In this document: one piece after another, positions 7,917-16,563 of the stretch
How the letters are laid out: each line of letters starts with the position of its first letter
How positions within the stretch are numbered: the first letter of the stretch is position 1
Virus record (IMG/VR): IMGVR_UViG_3300025131_006896
Coordinates: 1-21,133 of that record
From: a virus
Reading direction: 5' to 3' (one strand)
DNA: 21,133 nucleotides
Translations under genes and position numbers: made by a program
The notes under the pieces: model-generated
Seen by the model: the letters and a program-made list of their open reading frames with translations, nothing else
Told to the model about the DNA's origin: nothing
The model's database searches: none

Positions 7917-10900
7917 CAGTACCCTCCTTTCCGCCATTCATTCGTGTTCGTAGACCAGTGCGCGACCTCCGTGCCCTGCCCTGCGACGATCACAAATTTG
8001 CCTGGGCTGAGCTTGTGAATACGGACGTTCATGCCGATCTCATCGGCCAGCTGGTTGTCAGTTCTGGTGGCCAGGTAATCATGGGCCTGCACTACGATGT
8101 GGCTGTCAGTCTCCTCGTTATAGTCACCGACGACATAGACATCTGACATCGTCGACTCACCCTGCGTAGAGGACTCGTCGCCCGTTGTTGGCAACTGGAA
8201 CAGTTCTGGTGGATTGTCGCCGGGCCCAAAGTAGTGGGTTCCTGCCTGCAATAGCGCGGTGTTGTCCGCCCACCCCTTGAATATGTCCCATGCCAGGCCC
8301 TGGAACTCCCCGTCTTCGCCCTTGGGTCCAAAGATCGCCTCGAGATCCTGTGGCAGCATCGCGTTGGTTTGCTTGGGCAATACCAGATGGGACAGTAGGC
8401 GATCAATGTCCACATCCCAGTCTCGCCCACGTAGAGCATCGAGCTCGTCGATCATACCCGAGAAAACCTGACCTTGATAGCCGTTCGTGTCCACAACCCT
8501 GTTTATCATAGCTGACCGATCGACCGGCTGGGTGTTTTGATAGATCCCGTTGGGCGAAACGATATCACGCACCGATTCCGGCATCACAAAAAAGACGCCA
8601 TTCTCGTCTGGTGTGCGCCGGTTCTGCATCATCCTCAACACGTTGTTGCGGTACTCCTTCTTTTCGGCGGGGGAGGTAGGGGGCACCTGGTTTCCATCGG
8701 CATCTTGATAGCCATCGTGCCAGACGCCAGTACCCATGCGCTCACCGGTGGCCTGCTCCCAGATCGCAGTGACGCCGTTCGCCGTGTTGACGTCCATAGC
8801 CTCCCAACTGTCAGCGTTGATGATGCCGTCGAACATGGTTTCATAACTCTCAGCCATCTCGGCGCTCGACATGATGCCGTTTCTCTCGCCCCAGGCGGCG
8901 AGGTCATCAGCCATGATCCGTAGACCGGCTGCGTCCATACCCGGAGCTGGGTCGTCCAGGCCAACACTTGTTTCACGCCAGGGCAACTGCTCCCACACCG
9001 CCCTCATGTTGTCGGCGACGTTCTGCTGGATCGTTCCGAAGTCAGTGCGGTTGCTGCCGTCAGGCATCTTCCACACGTTGTGATCCATGAAGAAGCGGAC
9101 ACTCTCCCCCACGCTGTCGGCGCCGATGATCTGGGCTGTGCGATCTTTACCCCAGATGGTCATGGGGTCGGTGGTGTAGAGAGCCGACCGACCAGCGTTG
9201 CCACCTATATGGCCCGTTGCGGTTGGCGCGTAACCGGCTGCCTGTAGACGCTCCGAGAACCTGCCAGGCTTGTCGGCGGCGACGGTATTGTCGTGGATGT
9301 AGCTGCCTTCTCCAAAGTCGGTCATGTGGCCGTCCTCGAAGATGGCGCCGATATTGACGGTTTCACCGTCATCCTCGACCCTGGCACCCATCATGTCGCG
9401 GAATCCGATAGCGTCGTTACGGCCCAGGTTGCCGAAGTAGCCGTCCCAATTTCTGATACTCTCCTCGCGGGCTCCTGGTAGGCGAAGGTTGTCTATGCCG
9501 TTATCGCGGTTGGCAAGGGCAATGGCGTTCTTGTAAAACCTGTAGGTCAAGTAGACCGTGATCGCAGCGCCGGCAACAGTCTGAGGTACGGTCGCGCTAA
9601 CATGCTCCGCAGAGGCCCCCCACCTACCGGCAGTGGCGGCGCTGGACTCCGTTACTCCCGCCCCGCTTGGAGTGAGCACGTTCCCCCACACGGGGTCACT
9701 GGCAGCCAATGACGTGCTCGTGGGGACGCCAGAAGTAAAGGCGGACGTGGCTGTTGAGACCTTGTCATACACCTCTTCCGCGACATCTCCTGAGCTGCGT
9801 AGTGCGTTCCACTTTTCGACAGTCCAAGACATCGCATCAAAGAGCTTGAACTTCTCGTCGCCCAGCCCAATCAGCTCGCCCACAACGTCAAACCCGAGAT
9901 CCATGATACCGGCCCACTGCTCACGCTTCGCATTAAGGGCGTCTTCTTCGCGCCGCCAGTCCAGCAGATTGCCGGCGATTGTCTCTGCAGAGGTGAGCTG
10001 ATTGGCGGCGATTGTCTCTGCAGAGGTGATGCGATCGGCCTGAAGAGTAAGCTGCAGGTCGCGATCGAGCTGACGCTCTACTGACTGCCACAAATCCTCG
10101 CGGCGCTGGACAGTGTCGTCGCGCCCCCACTGCCGGCTGGTCATAAACAGCTCACGAGACCAGCTTCGAGTCTCGGCGCGATTGTCGATCATTTCCTGCG
10201 CTGCCATCCTGTCGATGTCCAGGCGGGCCGCCAGGTCGGTCAAGGCACGCTCGTGCGCCTGGCTACCCGGCGCACGGTGCATCGCCCCAGTCTCGTCAAG
10301 GTACATGCCGCCATACTCGTCGATCATGTCGCGCTGCCAGGCAAGAGTCGCTGTCACCGCGGCGTGTCGTTGGGCGTCGTCCTGGATGGCCATCCTTAGC
10401 GATTTGTCCAGGCGGAGCATCTCACGGGCATTGCCGTTCCGCAGGCCTTCCATAACCATATCGTGACGGTTGGCCTTGCTGCTTTCTGACGCCGCTAAAG
10501 CACGGTCGAGGGCCTGGTAGGCCTCGAGGTATTTCTGCTGGTCGTCCTGTAGTTCCAACGACGCGGCGGTCTCGGCAGTGATGGTCGCGATGCTGTGCCG
10601 CTGCACGTCCTCACGATTGAGCCACTCTTGAAGCCGGTCCAGCCGCGCCTGCTCGCCGGCGAACTCGGTCCGCAGGCCTTCCATAACTTCATCGTGACGT
10701 TCGGCCTTGTTGCTTTCTGACGCCCGGTGAGCATGGTCGAGGATCTGGTAGGCCTCGAGGTATACCTGCTGGTCGTCCTGTAGTTCCAACGACGCGGCGG
10801 TCTCGGCAGTGATGGTCGCGATGTCGTGCCGCTGCACGTCCTCACGATTGAGCCACTCTTGAAGCCGGTCCAGCCGCGCCTGCTCGCGGGCGAACTCTCT

Positions 10901-12262
10901 GGTGGCATCGTCGCTCTCCATCGCAAGTTTCGCGGCATGGTTCGCGTCCCGCCATCTTGTGATGTTTTCTCGAGTGAATTGGGCCCGCGCCTCGTATTCG
11001 GTGCCCATCACGGTGACAGTGTCGTAGAAGGGGATGCCATCAGATCCGGTGCGCTGAATGACGATCTCTCCACCTTCTCGACGCAACGCCTCAAGGGCAG
11101 CTCCGCGCTCGGCTTTCATTGACTCAAACTGCTGGTGGCCGATGAGGGTCTGCTTGTTGCCGTCGTTGTCGATGTAACTGCCACCGTCAGCCATGAAGAT
11201 GGTGAAGGCTTGGTCTTGCTTCTGCATGTGCATCTGCAGCTCGTTCTGACCCATCACATGGACGCGCTCCCAGTGGCCTGCCTCGTTCATCACATGCTTG
11301 TAGGTGCCATTAGCATTCTTCTCGTCGTAGCCGAAGATGATGTCACGTTTTGTCTGGTTGTCCATCTCCCGCAGACGGCGTTGCAGCGTTGGTGAGCCGT
11401 CAGCAAACTCGCCTTTTTCCTCAATCCACCGCAGCTGCTCGAGGCGGCTCTCGACGGTCCTGCGCGTGTCGCCGTTCGCGTCGACTTCTGGTAGACCGGT
11501 GACGGGGTCGTAGATAGTGCCCTCGGCACTGAACCAGGCCAGGGCTTCATTTGCATCGGCAATCTCCGTGTCCAGCTCAAACCTTTGGCCGGCGAGCAAC
11601 ACTTCAGCCTCAGTCGCTTCAACCTGACGCGCCGTCAGTGACGAAACGCGAATCTCTGACGCGATCGTACCGGTCTCCGCCAGCTCGCGCACATGTGTCC
11701 CCGACAGCTTGAACCCACGCTGCTTGAGGTCTTGCTGAATGAAAGCGATGCCATTCTCGTCAAACGTGCCATCGGGCAGGCGGAACTGATCAATGACCCC
11801 CTGAGAGCCAGTGTTCTCGATTGTAAAGTAGCCGGGCCTGATGGTCGTGTATCCAGCGGCTTCCTCGCCGGCGCGGTCGTGCTCCTCGCCCACTATCGTG
11901 CGGACGCTGATAGGCAGGTCGGTCTCAGGATCAAGCTCGCCGGTAAAAAAATCACCAGTCAGCCTCGATTGCTCGAGGTTCATGGTGTGCTCTTCCTTCT
12001 CGCGCTTGAGCGTCTTTACGTAAGTGGTCACGCGACCGCGCTCATTGGGATCTCCCAGGGCAACACGGCGGGCCATGGCGTCACTGACCGTCGCCCCATA
12101 CTGTTCCCGGAACTTGTCCTTGATGGCGCCAACCTGCGATTCAAACTTGTCGCGGTTGGTGATCTTTGGGGGTTCCCAAGCAGGCGCACCGATGATCTCG
12201 CCTGTGGGGTCTTTGTCTCCCATCCTCTTATGCTCGAAGGCAGAAGCATTCGTGTTTGTCAT
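7916..12262 (-). CDS. Very large internal virion / ejection-type protein (1448 aa)
   Basis: This 1448-residue protein is mostly alpha-helical and charged. Residues about 454-607 hold two near-identical 77-residue helical repeats (ARLDRLQEWLNREDVQRH...), with a degenerate third unit after them (RLDKSLRMAIQDDAQRH). A doubled SAETIA motif lies near residue 745-765. One hydrophobic segment (about 886-918, VAGAAITVYLTYRFYKNAIALA) could cross or touch a membrane. The last 300 residues are rich in Trp, Asp and Asn. No lytic transglycosylase or polymerase motif is visible. Size, helical nature and place fit an ejection protein such as T7 gp15/gp16, which form a channel across the host envelope. The start is TGAGATG with the previous gene. 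The TGA overlaps the next ATG (TGATG). Function is inferred. Confidence 0.75.
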   Translation of the reverse strand: MTNTNASAFEHKRMGDKDPTGEIIGAPAWEPPKITNRDKFESQVGAIKDKFREQYGATVSDAMARRVALGDPNERGRVTTYVKTLKREKEEHTMNLEQSRLTGDFFTGELDPETDLPISVRTIVGEEHDRAGEEAAGYTTIRPGYFTIENTGSQGVIDQFRLPDGTFDENGIAFIQQDLKQRGFKLSGTHVRELAETGTIASEIRVSSLTARQVEATEAEVLLAGQRFELDTEIADANEALAWFSAEGTIYDPVTGLPEVDANGDTRRTVESRLEQLRWIEEKGEFADGSPTLQRRLREMDNQTKRDIIFGYDEKNANGTYKHVMNEAGHWERVHVMGQNELQMHMQKQDQAFTIFMADGGSYIDNDGNKQTLIGHQQFESMKAERGAALEALRREGGEIVIQRTGSDGIPFYDTVTVMGTEYEARAQFTRENITRWRDANHAAKLAMESDDATREFAREQARLDRLQEWLNREDVQRHDIATITAETAASLELQDDQQVYLEAYQILDHAHRASESNKAERHDEVMEGLRTEFAGEQARLDRLQEWLNREDVQRHSIATITAETAASLELQDDQQKYLEAYQALDRALAASESSKANRHDMVMEGLRNGNAREMLRLDKSLRMAIQDDAQRHAAVTATLAWQRDMIDEYGGMYLDETGAMHRAPGSQAHERALTDLAARLDIDRMAAQEMIDNRAETRSWSRELFMTSRQWGRDDTVQRREDLWQSVERQLDRDLQLTLQADRITSAETIAANQLTSAETIAGNLLDWRREEDALNAKREQWAGIMDLGFDVVGELIGLGDEKFKLFDAMSWTVEKWNALRSSGDVAEEVYDKVSTATSAFTSGVPTSTSLAASDPVWGNVLTPSGAGVTESSAATAGRWGASAEHVSATVPQTVAGAAITVYLTYRFYKNAIALANRDNGIDNLRLPGAREESIRNWDGYFGNLGRNDAIGFRDMMGARVEDDGETVNIGAIFEDGHMTDFGEGSYIHDNTVAADKPGRFSERLQAAGYAPTATGHIGGNAGRSALYTTDPMTIWGKDRTAQIIGADSVGESVRFFMDHNVWKMPDGSNRTDFGTIQQNVADNMRAVWEQLPWRETSVGLDDPAPGMDAAGLRIMADDLAAWGERNGIMSSAEMAESYETMFDGIINADSWEAMDVNTANGVTAIWEQATGERMGTGVWHDGYQDADGNQVPPTSPAEKKEYRNNVLRMMQNRRTPDENGVFFVMPESVRDIVSPNGIYQNTQPVDRSAMINRVVDTNGYQGQVFSGMIDELDALRGRDWDVDIDRLLSHLVLPKQTNAMLPQDLEAIFGPKGEDGEFQGLAWDIFKGWADNTALLQAGTHYFGPGDNPPELFQLPTTGDESSTQGESTMSDVYVVGDYNEETDSHIVVQAHDYLATRTDNQLADEIGMNVRIHKLSPGKFVIVAGQGTEVAHWSTNTNEWRKGGY
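7922..7930 (-). promoter_or_regulatory. Strong ribosome binding site that fixes the start of the 514 aa gene
   Basis: AAAGGAGGG sits inside the end of the 1448 aa gene, with a 5-base spacer (TACTG) before the ATG at 7916. The first in-frame ATG at 7937 lies upstream of this site and would leave it unused, so the start at 7916, overlapping the stop as TGATG, is preferred. Confidence 0.75.
8424..8449 (-). repeat. 26-base dispersed exact repeat, copy 1
   Basis: This stretch, inside the 1448 aa gene where it encodes DELDALRG, is identical over 26 bases to 20191-20216, same strand, but is read there in another frame. It contains the palindrome GAGCTC. Confidence 0.9.
9971..10036 (-). repeat. 33-bp tandem repeat, two copies
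   Basis: The units at 9971-10003 and 10004-10036 share a central GCGATTGTCTCTGCAGAGGT (plus-strand reading) and encode the doubled TSAETIA motif in the 1448 aa protein. Confidence 0.8.
10440..10901 (-). repeat. 231-bp tandem repeat encoding a 77-residue helical unit, two copies
   Basis: Copies at about 10440-10670 and 10671-10901 share runs of about 58 and 62 identical bases and a few clustered differences. The period is a multiple of three. A decayed third unit follows at protein level (RLDKSLRMAIQDDAQRH). Confidence 0.9.
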
Positions 12263-12263
12263 C

Positions 12264-14264
12264 TCAACCCCGGAGAATATTGTCGCGCAGATGTGCTGCG
12301 ACGGTATGGTTTATCTTGCCCTGGTCGTACAGCAGGTAGAGCGCACTTAGTTCTCCCAAGCGCCCGTCACGCACCATGTTCTCAATGTCCACCATGCGCG
12401 GATCGTTCAGCTGCCATACTTTCGACCCGTCGCCGAACTTGATGTTCTTAGCGAAGGTGCCGGGATTGGCAGCATGGGGAGCGCTACGCCAGTTGCTGCT
12501 GTCGGTGGTGGTAGTGTCGGCAGCAGCCTCGTCGGCAGCAGCCTCGTCTGCTGCTTGGGTGGAGCCAGTATTGAAGCCGCGGAGATATCTGATCGCCGCC
12601 TCCTTGCCCTCACCACGAAAAACGGCGGCGGCGTTGTGTATCTGATCTTCCGTGAAATTGCTCCCCGTCTGGGAGAGCACGTCGTTCTCAAACTTCTTCG
12701 CCGGGTTCGGCACGACCTGCTGATACTTCGCGGGAAGGTCGTCCCATTCCTGTTGTGTAACAGCACCGTAACCACCGTCGCGGTTTTGTAGATCGAACAG
12801 GAAGTCTCTCGCCTGCTCGTCGGTTACAGTGCTCCCGCCGCCGTCGTTGGCGTTGTCACTGGTGGTGGTGTCACTGGTGGTGGTGTCACTGGTGGTGGTG
12901 TCACTGGTGGTGGTGGTGTTCGTATAGGCACCAGGCATCGACAGTGTGTATCCGTCGAGCTTCGCCCGCAATTCGGCGGGCATGTCCCCAATCAGCCCGC
13001 CTTCAGCCAGATACGAACTCAGGGCACTTATGGTCTCAGGATCGTCTTGCCAGTCGACCTCCACCATATTGCCGAGTGAGGCCAGGATACCCTGAACGTC
13101 GGAAGGATCTGCGGCCATCTCCGCTGCCCAATCCAGGAACGACGACACTGGCATGTTGTCGCCCTGCATGAACCGATCGAAGAACTCGAAGGCGTCGTCG
13201 TAGCCGATGTAACCGACCACCTCTTCGATCTCCTCGGTGGAGAAGTCGATGGCCTGGGCGATCCCAGGGATGGCCACTCGAAAGGCGTCCTCGGTCAGAG
13301 AGCGCAATATTTCAGCGCGATCCGCTGAAGACACAGATTCGTCCCCTCCGCCAGCGCCACCCCATTCGCCGTCTTGATACTCTGACGGTGAGATTTCCAT
13401 GTCGGCCATGAACTCGGCCAGGTTGACAGTGATGTCGGTACCCCAATAGCCACGATGGACAGCCTCTTGAACGATCTCGTTGAGCCGATCGCGTTTCGCC
13501 TGCAATGTGTCCATGGTTGTGTTGGTTTTCGGATCGTAATACCTGCCTGTCATCTCCCCGCGCTGCTGGGCCCGCTTGATCGCCTGGTCCTGTTCCAGCA
13601 GGGTCGTCTTCCGCTCTGAGATACTCTGTGAATGCTCCTCGATCTTTGCTGCCAGTGTCTGGATCTCTTCCTGGGTTTCCGGGTCTGTCCACATCCCAGT
13701 CTCGCGGGCCTCTGCGACAGCTCTGTCATACTCTGAGTTGAGCTCGTCGAGAGCCTGGGCCCTGCCCTGGATTCCCAACTGCCCTTCTTGGATTCCCAAC
13801 TGCCCTTCTATCATGCCGATGTTGGCCATGGTCGTCAGGTCCTGCCGGCGTTCGGCCCGCTCGCCTTTGATCAGAGGCACCATGACGTCTTCCGCCACGC
13901 GCCCGTAGGTGTCCTCTGTGCGGCGGTCGTAGGTCTCCCTGCGATCACCGCTCCAACGCAGACCCATAGACTCAAAATACTTCTCGTCCTGCTTGCGCTG
14001 GTCGTCCAGCTTCTGGAAGTAGGGCTGGGCCTCGTGCTTGAACACCCGGTCGCGATCCTCACCTGACAGGGCCGGGGCACCAAGGTCTGTATTGGCCAGC
14101 TCCGCTGCCGTATTCAGGACCGCCGGCGTCTGGAAGGTCTTCTTCTTCGTATTGGCGTCCCCTGGGGCACCAAGGTCTGTATTGTCACCCACGGCCCGGA
14201 GTCCGGCGGATCTGTCGTATTTGACATCCTCGACGCCGAGACGATAGCCTGAATCTTTAGCCAT
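12264..14264 (-). CDS. Ejection-type internal virion protein with low-complexity linkers (666 aa)
   Basis: I place the start at the ATG at 14264, whose first base is the last base of the preceding TAA (TAATG); a longer TTG start at 14294 would overlap the upstream gene by 31 bases and is less likely. The 666-residue protein is helical and charged. It has a duplicated NTDLGAP motif near the N terminus, a doubled EGQLGIQ motif (about residues 152-166), two related segments ending DPETQEEIQTLAAK and DPKTNTTMDTLQAK, a Ser/Thr linker built from four TTTSD units (about 451-470), and three ADEAA units further on. No enzyme domain is recognised. Its position between the nozzle gene and a 1448 aa gene matches that of T7 internal core/ejection proteins; the function is inferred. 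Confidence 0.75.
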   Translation of the reverse strand: MAKDSGYRLGVEDVKYDRSAGLRAVGDNTDLGAPGDANTKKKTFQTPAVLNTAAELANTDLGAPALSGEDRDRVFKHEAQPYFQKLDDQRKQDEKYFESMGLRWSGDRRETYDRRTEDTYGRVAEDVMVPLIKGERAERRQDLTTMANIGMIEGQLGIQEGQLGIQGRAQALDELNSEYDRAVAEARETGMWTDPETQEEIQTLAAKIEEHSQSISERKTTLLEQDQAIKRAQQRGEMTGRYYDPKTNTTMDTLQAKRDRLNEIVQEAVHRGYWGTDITVNLAEFMADMEISPSEYQDGEWGGAGGGDESVSSADRAEILRSLTEDAFRVAIPGIAQAIDFSTEEIEEVVGYIGYDDAFEFFDRFMQGDNMPVSSFLDWAAEMAADPSDVQGILASLGNMVEVDWQDDPETISALSSYLAEGGLIGDMPAELRAKLDGYTLSMPGAYTNTTTTSDTTTSDTTTSDTTTSDNANDGGGSTVTDEQARDFLFDLQNRDGGYGAVTQQEWDDLPAKYQQVVPNPAKKFENDVLSQTGSNFTEDQIHNAAAVFRGEGKEAAIRYLRGFNTGSTQAADEAAADEAAADTTTTDSSNWRSAPHAANPGTFAKNIKFGDGSKVWQLNDPRMVDIENMVRDGRLGELSALYLLYDQGKINHTVAAHLRDNILRG
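12519..12548 (-). repeat. 15-bp tandem repeat, two perfect copies (ADEAA linker)
   Basis: The plus-strand unit CGGCAGCAGCCTCGT occurs at 12519-12533 and 12534-12548 and encodes ADEAA-type units in the 666 aa protein; a third, imperfect unit follows. Confidence 0.8.
12856..12915 (-). repeat. Four perfect 15-bp tandem repeats (TTTSD linker)
   Basis: The plus-strand unit TCACTGGTGGTGGTG is repeated four times without a mismatch and encodes TTTSD units in the 666 aa protein. It is likely a flexible linker whose length can change by slippage without a frame change. Confidence 0.95.
13768..13809 (-). repeat. 21-bp tandem repeat, two perfect copies
   Basis: Bases 13768-13788 and 13789-13809 are identical and encode the doubled EGQLGIQ motif in the 666 aa protein. 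Confidence 0.9.
14074..14184 (-). repeat. 21-bp direct repeats 90 bases apart (NTDLGAP)
   Basis: The same 21 bases occur at 14074-14094 and 14164-14184 in the same frame, encoding NTDLGAP twice near the N terminus of the 666 aa protein. The spacing of 90 bases keeps the frame. Confidence 0.9.
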
Positions 14265-15823
14265 TATACCATCCTCATGCCCTTGGTGACCCAAGGAAGG
14301 GTCAGTGCAGAGATAACGTGTGCGCTGTCTGTGTCTGTCTCTATGAGCTCGACACTGAAGTACCGGCCTGAAGAGTTGAGAGGTGTCTGGGCCTGTGAGA
14401 CTGACCCCACCGATAGTACGGACTCGTCCAGAATGAAGTCCACGTCCAGCATCTCGCCGCCGGCGCCCGCAGTGAAGGTGCCTGAAAAGATCGGACTTTT
14501 ACCCAGAGCCTCAACCAGAATGTTGAACGTCTTCTTGTCCGGGGTCTCGAGGTCCAAGATGATCTGGCGCAGCCCCTTGACCCCCTTGTAGCCGAAGTCC
14601 AGAAACCCTGTCGAGAACTCAGTGCGGATCGAGGCGCCGTCGTCGGTGAACGTGGTGTCTGCCAGGTTGTGGCCGAAGCAGTCCCAGACGTTGCCTGAAT
14701 AGTCGCCCATGATCGTACGCGGTACGCCGTCGCTGTCGACGAAATTGGCGCCAGTAGCGAAGAGCATCTTGGTGCCGGTGCTCGACGGGGGCCAGATCGT
14801 CCAGCCCTCGATCTGCGTGTTCCAGCAGAGGATGGCGTTGTTCTGGGTGCTGTTGGGGCCCACGGTGACAAGGAACAGGATCTCGTTCCACGGCTCGCCC
14901 CGCGGCACCGCCACGATCGAATCGAGGCGCCCGCGGTTGAGGCTATCCCAATACTGCTCGATCTCGCGACCGATGAACTCGTCCCGCCAGCTCTCTCCCC
15001 GCAGCCCGATACGACGAACGCCGCGCCGGGTGGCGTAGTATGTCCAGCCGTCCTTGGTAGCGATCGACTGCTTGGAGATACAGGGCTCAGATCCTTCCAC
15101 GGGAAAGGAGAGGAACGTGGGGCCCTCGCGCTCGTTGAACGTGATCCGATATACCTGGCGCTCGTAGAAGGCCAGCACGGCGTCTCTGGAGTGCTGCTCG
15201 AGGGCGAGGCCCAAGGAGTCGCGGGTGGAGTCGATGACGTTCTGGTCCGTCCAGTCGAAGCGACCATAGGCGCTGTAGGTGAGGCTGGCCCGGTAGAGAC
15301 TGAGGATGTGGCCGTGATACTCCTTGACGTCTGTGGCAACCGGAGGGGCTCCGGGGCCCAGGCTGGCCCAGGTGACGGCGTCGTTGGTGCCGTCCCAGGC
15401 ATAGGGAGGATTAACCCCGTCTGTGCCGAGGAGGTACTCGGTCGTACCGTCGGTGAAGTTGCCGAAGCGGTGTTGGTCGCTCTCAGTGGTTGAGAGAGTG
15501 AGAGCACCTGTGTGTGTCGCCCAGACATCTGACCCCTCAGTGAAGGCCTTCAGCTGCCCATTCGAGACCCCGAACAGCTTTCTGTTCGACCCGAACTCGT
15601 ACATCTGCAGGCCCTGCACGGCGTTGTCGCCGCTGATCTTGGGCGACACGTAGCTGGTGTAGCCGTAACGCTTCCGCCCCCGGCCAAAGCCGATGAGGTG
15701 GTAGTTCCTCATGCGGTAGAGCTTGGCCTTGTTGCCGCCGAAGATCCGCTGGTTGGTCAGGGAGTCACGATTATTCTCCCCGCGAAACTCCTCCATCCGA
15801 TAAGGCCGGCGCCTTCTTGCCAT
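14264..15823 (-). CDS. Tail nozzle-like beta-propeller protein
   Basis: The 519-residue protein is beta-rich with repeated short blades. Visible elements include a basic N terminus (MARRRRPYRMEEFRGENNRD), NRKLFGVSNGQLKAF, an EYLLGTDGVNPPYAWDG blade, the YSAYGRFDWTDQNVIDSTRD strand, ILFLVTVGPNS and ILCWNTQIEGWTIWPP. This run of WDG, W-T-I-W and F-D-W-T-D motifs is what I expect from podophage nozzle proteins (T7 gp12 / P22 gp10 type), which form a hexameric tube below the adaptor. It is shorter than T7 gp12 (~800 aa). It starts by one-base overlap with the adaptor stop and ends by one-base overlap with the next gene, which supports tightly balanced expression. A tail fibre or receptor-binding role is less likely because no collagen-like or fibre repeats are seen. 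Confidence 0.6.
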   Translation of the reverse strand: MARRRRPYRMEEFRGENNRDSLTNQRIFGGNKAKLYRMRNYHLIGFGRGRKRYGYTSYVSPKISGDNAVQGLQMYEFGSNRKLFGVSNGQLKAFTEGSDVWATHTGALTLSTTESDQHRFGNFTDGTTEYLLGTDGVNPPYAWDGTNDAVTWASLGPGAPPVATDVKEYHGHILSLYRASLTYSAYGRFDWTDQNVIDSTRDSLGLALEQHSRDAVLAFYERQVYRITFNEREGPTFLSFPVEGSEPCISKQSIATKDGWTYYATRRGVRRIGLRGESWRDEFIGREIEQYWDSLNRGRLDSIVAVPRGEPWNEILFLVTVGPNSTQNNAILCWNTQIEGWTIWPPSSTGTKMLFATGANFVDSDGVPRTIMGDYSGNVWDCFGHNLADTTFTDDGASIRTEFSTGFLDFGYKGVKGLRQIILDLETPDKKTFNILVEALGKSPIFSGTFTAGAGGEMLDVDFILDESVLSVGSVSQAQTPLNSSGRYFSVELIETDTDSAHVISALTLPWVTKGMRMV

Positions 15824-16560
15824 TAGTAGATGTAGCTCTCTCCCTCAACCGCCCCATACCAATCAACAACATGGATCTGCTCGTCGGAGTGCGGCGTCGG
15901 GTCGTAACCTCGAAGCTCTGGCAGGCGCGTCCTGTCCCAATGGGCAAGCATGGTTCTGAACTCAGATTCATCCTCCTGCTGCATCCCGAAGATGATGCAC
16001 AGATCGACGTGATCCATGAAGAAGTCCGAGTGGAAGGCGAAGTCTGTGGTCTCCCAATCGCCCCCGCTGCTGTCGAAGTCCTCGCCCCGGTAGTAGTAGC
16101 CCTCCAGGGTAGGATGGCTGCTGACGTAGTCGGAGCTGGGCTTGCCGGCAATGATCAGTGAATTGCCCCGCAGTGAGGCGTAGTCAGAAACAGTGTTGGC
16201 CGAGGCTGAATCCTTCCAGTTGCCGCCCAGGTCACGGTCGATCTCCTCTGCCTCGTCCCGCCAGATGAGGCGCTTGTTGCTGTTCACCCGGCGGATGGAG
16301 TCGACCTGCAGCTTGCGCGGGCGCACCAGAGCAGCCCCGTCCCACACTGTGTCAGTGTAGGCGTAGGCGTAGGTGCCCGCCGTCAGCGTCAGACTGAACT
16401 CCTGCTTGTGACAGGTCCAGTCGTTGATCCGCTGTAGATGGTATCCAGCCTGGATGATCCACCTTGTGACGTGGAGGTAGTCGTCCGTACCAGTGGTGCT
16501 CACGTCCTTGTGGACGCGATCACCGATGTGCGGGCGAATGTCCTCTGGAGCGTAGGGCAT
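15823..16560 (-). CDS. Tail adaptor / head-tail connector-like protein
   Basis: The 245-residue protein starts MPYAPEDIRPHIGDRVH and has a long helix with RWIIQAGYHLQRINDW (about residues 32-48), followed by a beta segment where FSLTLTAGTYAYAY (55-68) leads to RPRKLQVDSIRRV and then a RLIWRDEAEEIDRD motif. A helix-strand arrangement with an aromatic N-terminal helix, a G-T-Y strand and a later W-x-D stretch is typical of phage adaptor proteins that join the portal to the tail (tail tubular protein A type). Position between the head genes and the nozzle-like protein fits exactly. It would form a dodecameric ring under the portal. Its TAA overlaps the next ATG by one base (TAATG). The family match is by pattern and context, not by search. 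Confidence 0.6.
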   Translation of the reverse strand: MPYAPEDIRPHIGDRVHKDVSTTGTDDYLHVTRWIIQAGYHLQRINDWTCHKQEFSLTLTAGTYAYAYTDTVWDGAALVRPRKLQVDSIRRVNSNKRLIWRDEAEEIDRDLGGNWKDSASANTVSDYASLRGNSLIIAGKPSSDYVSSHPTLEGYYYRGEDFDSSGGDWETTDFAFHSDFFMDHVDLCIIFGMQQEDESEFRTMLAHWDRTRLPELRGYDPTPHSDEQIHVVDWYGAVEGESYIY

Positions 16561-16563
16561 AGC

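Noticed and set aside
7917-7937. ATG start at 7937 for the 514 aa gene
   Set aside because: The strong AAAGGAGGG site lies downstream of this ATG and is placed correctly for the ATG at 7916.
9971-10901. CRISPR-like array from the repeats in the 1448 aa gene
   Set aside because: Repeats are direct tandem units without spacers, are in frame, and encode helical protein repeats.
14265-14294. TTG start at 14294 for the 666 aa gene
   Set aside because: It would overlap the nozzle gene by 31 bases; the ATG at 14264 gives the same TAATG coupling seen at the previous junction.
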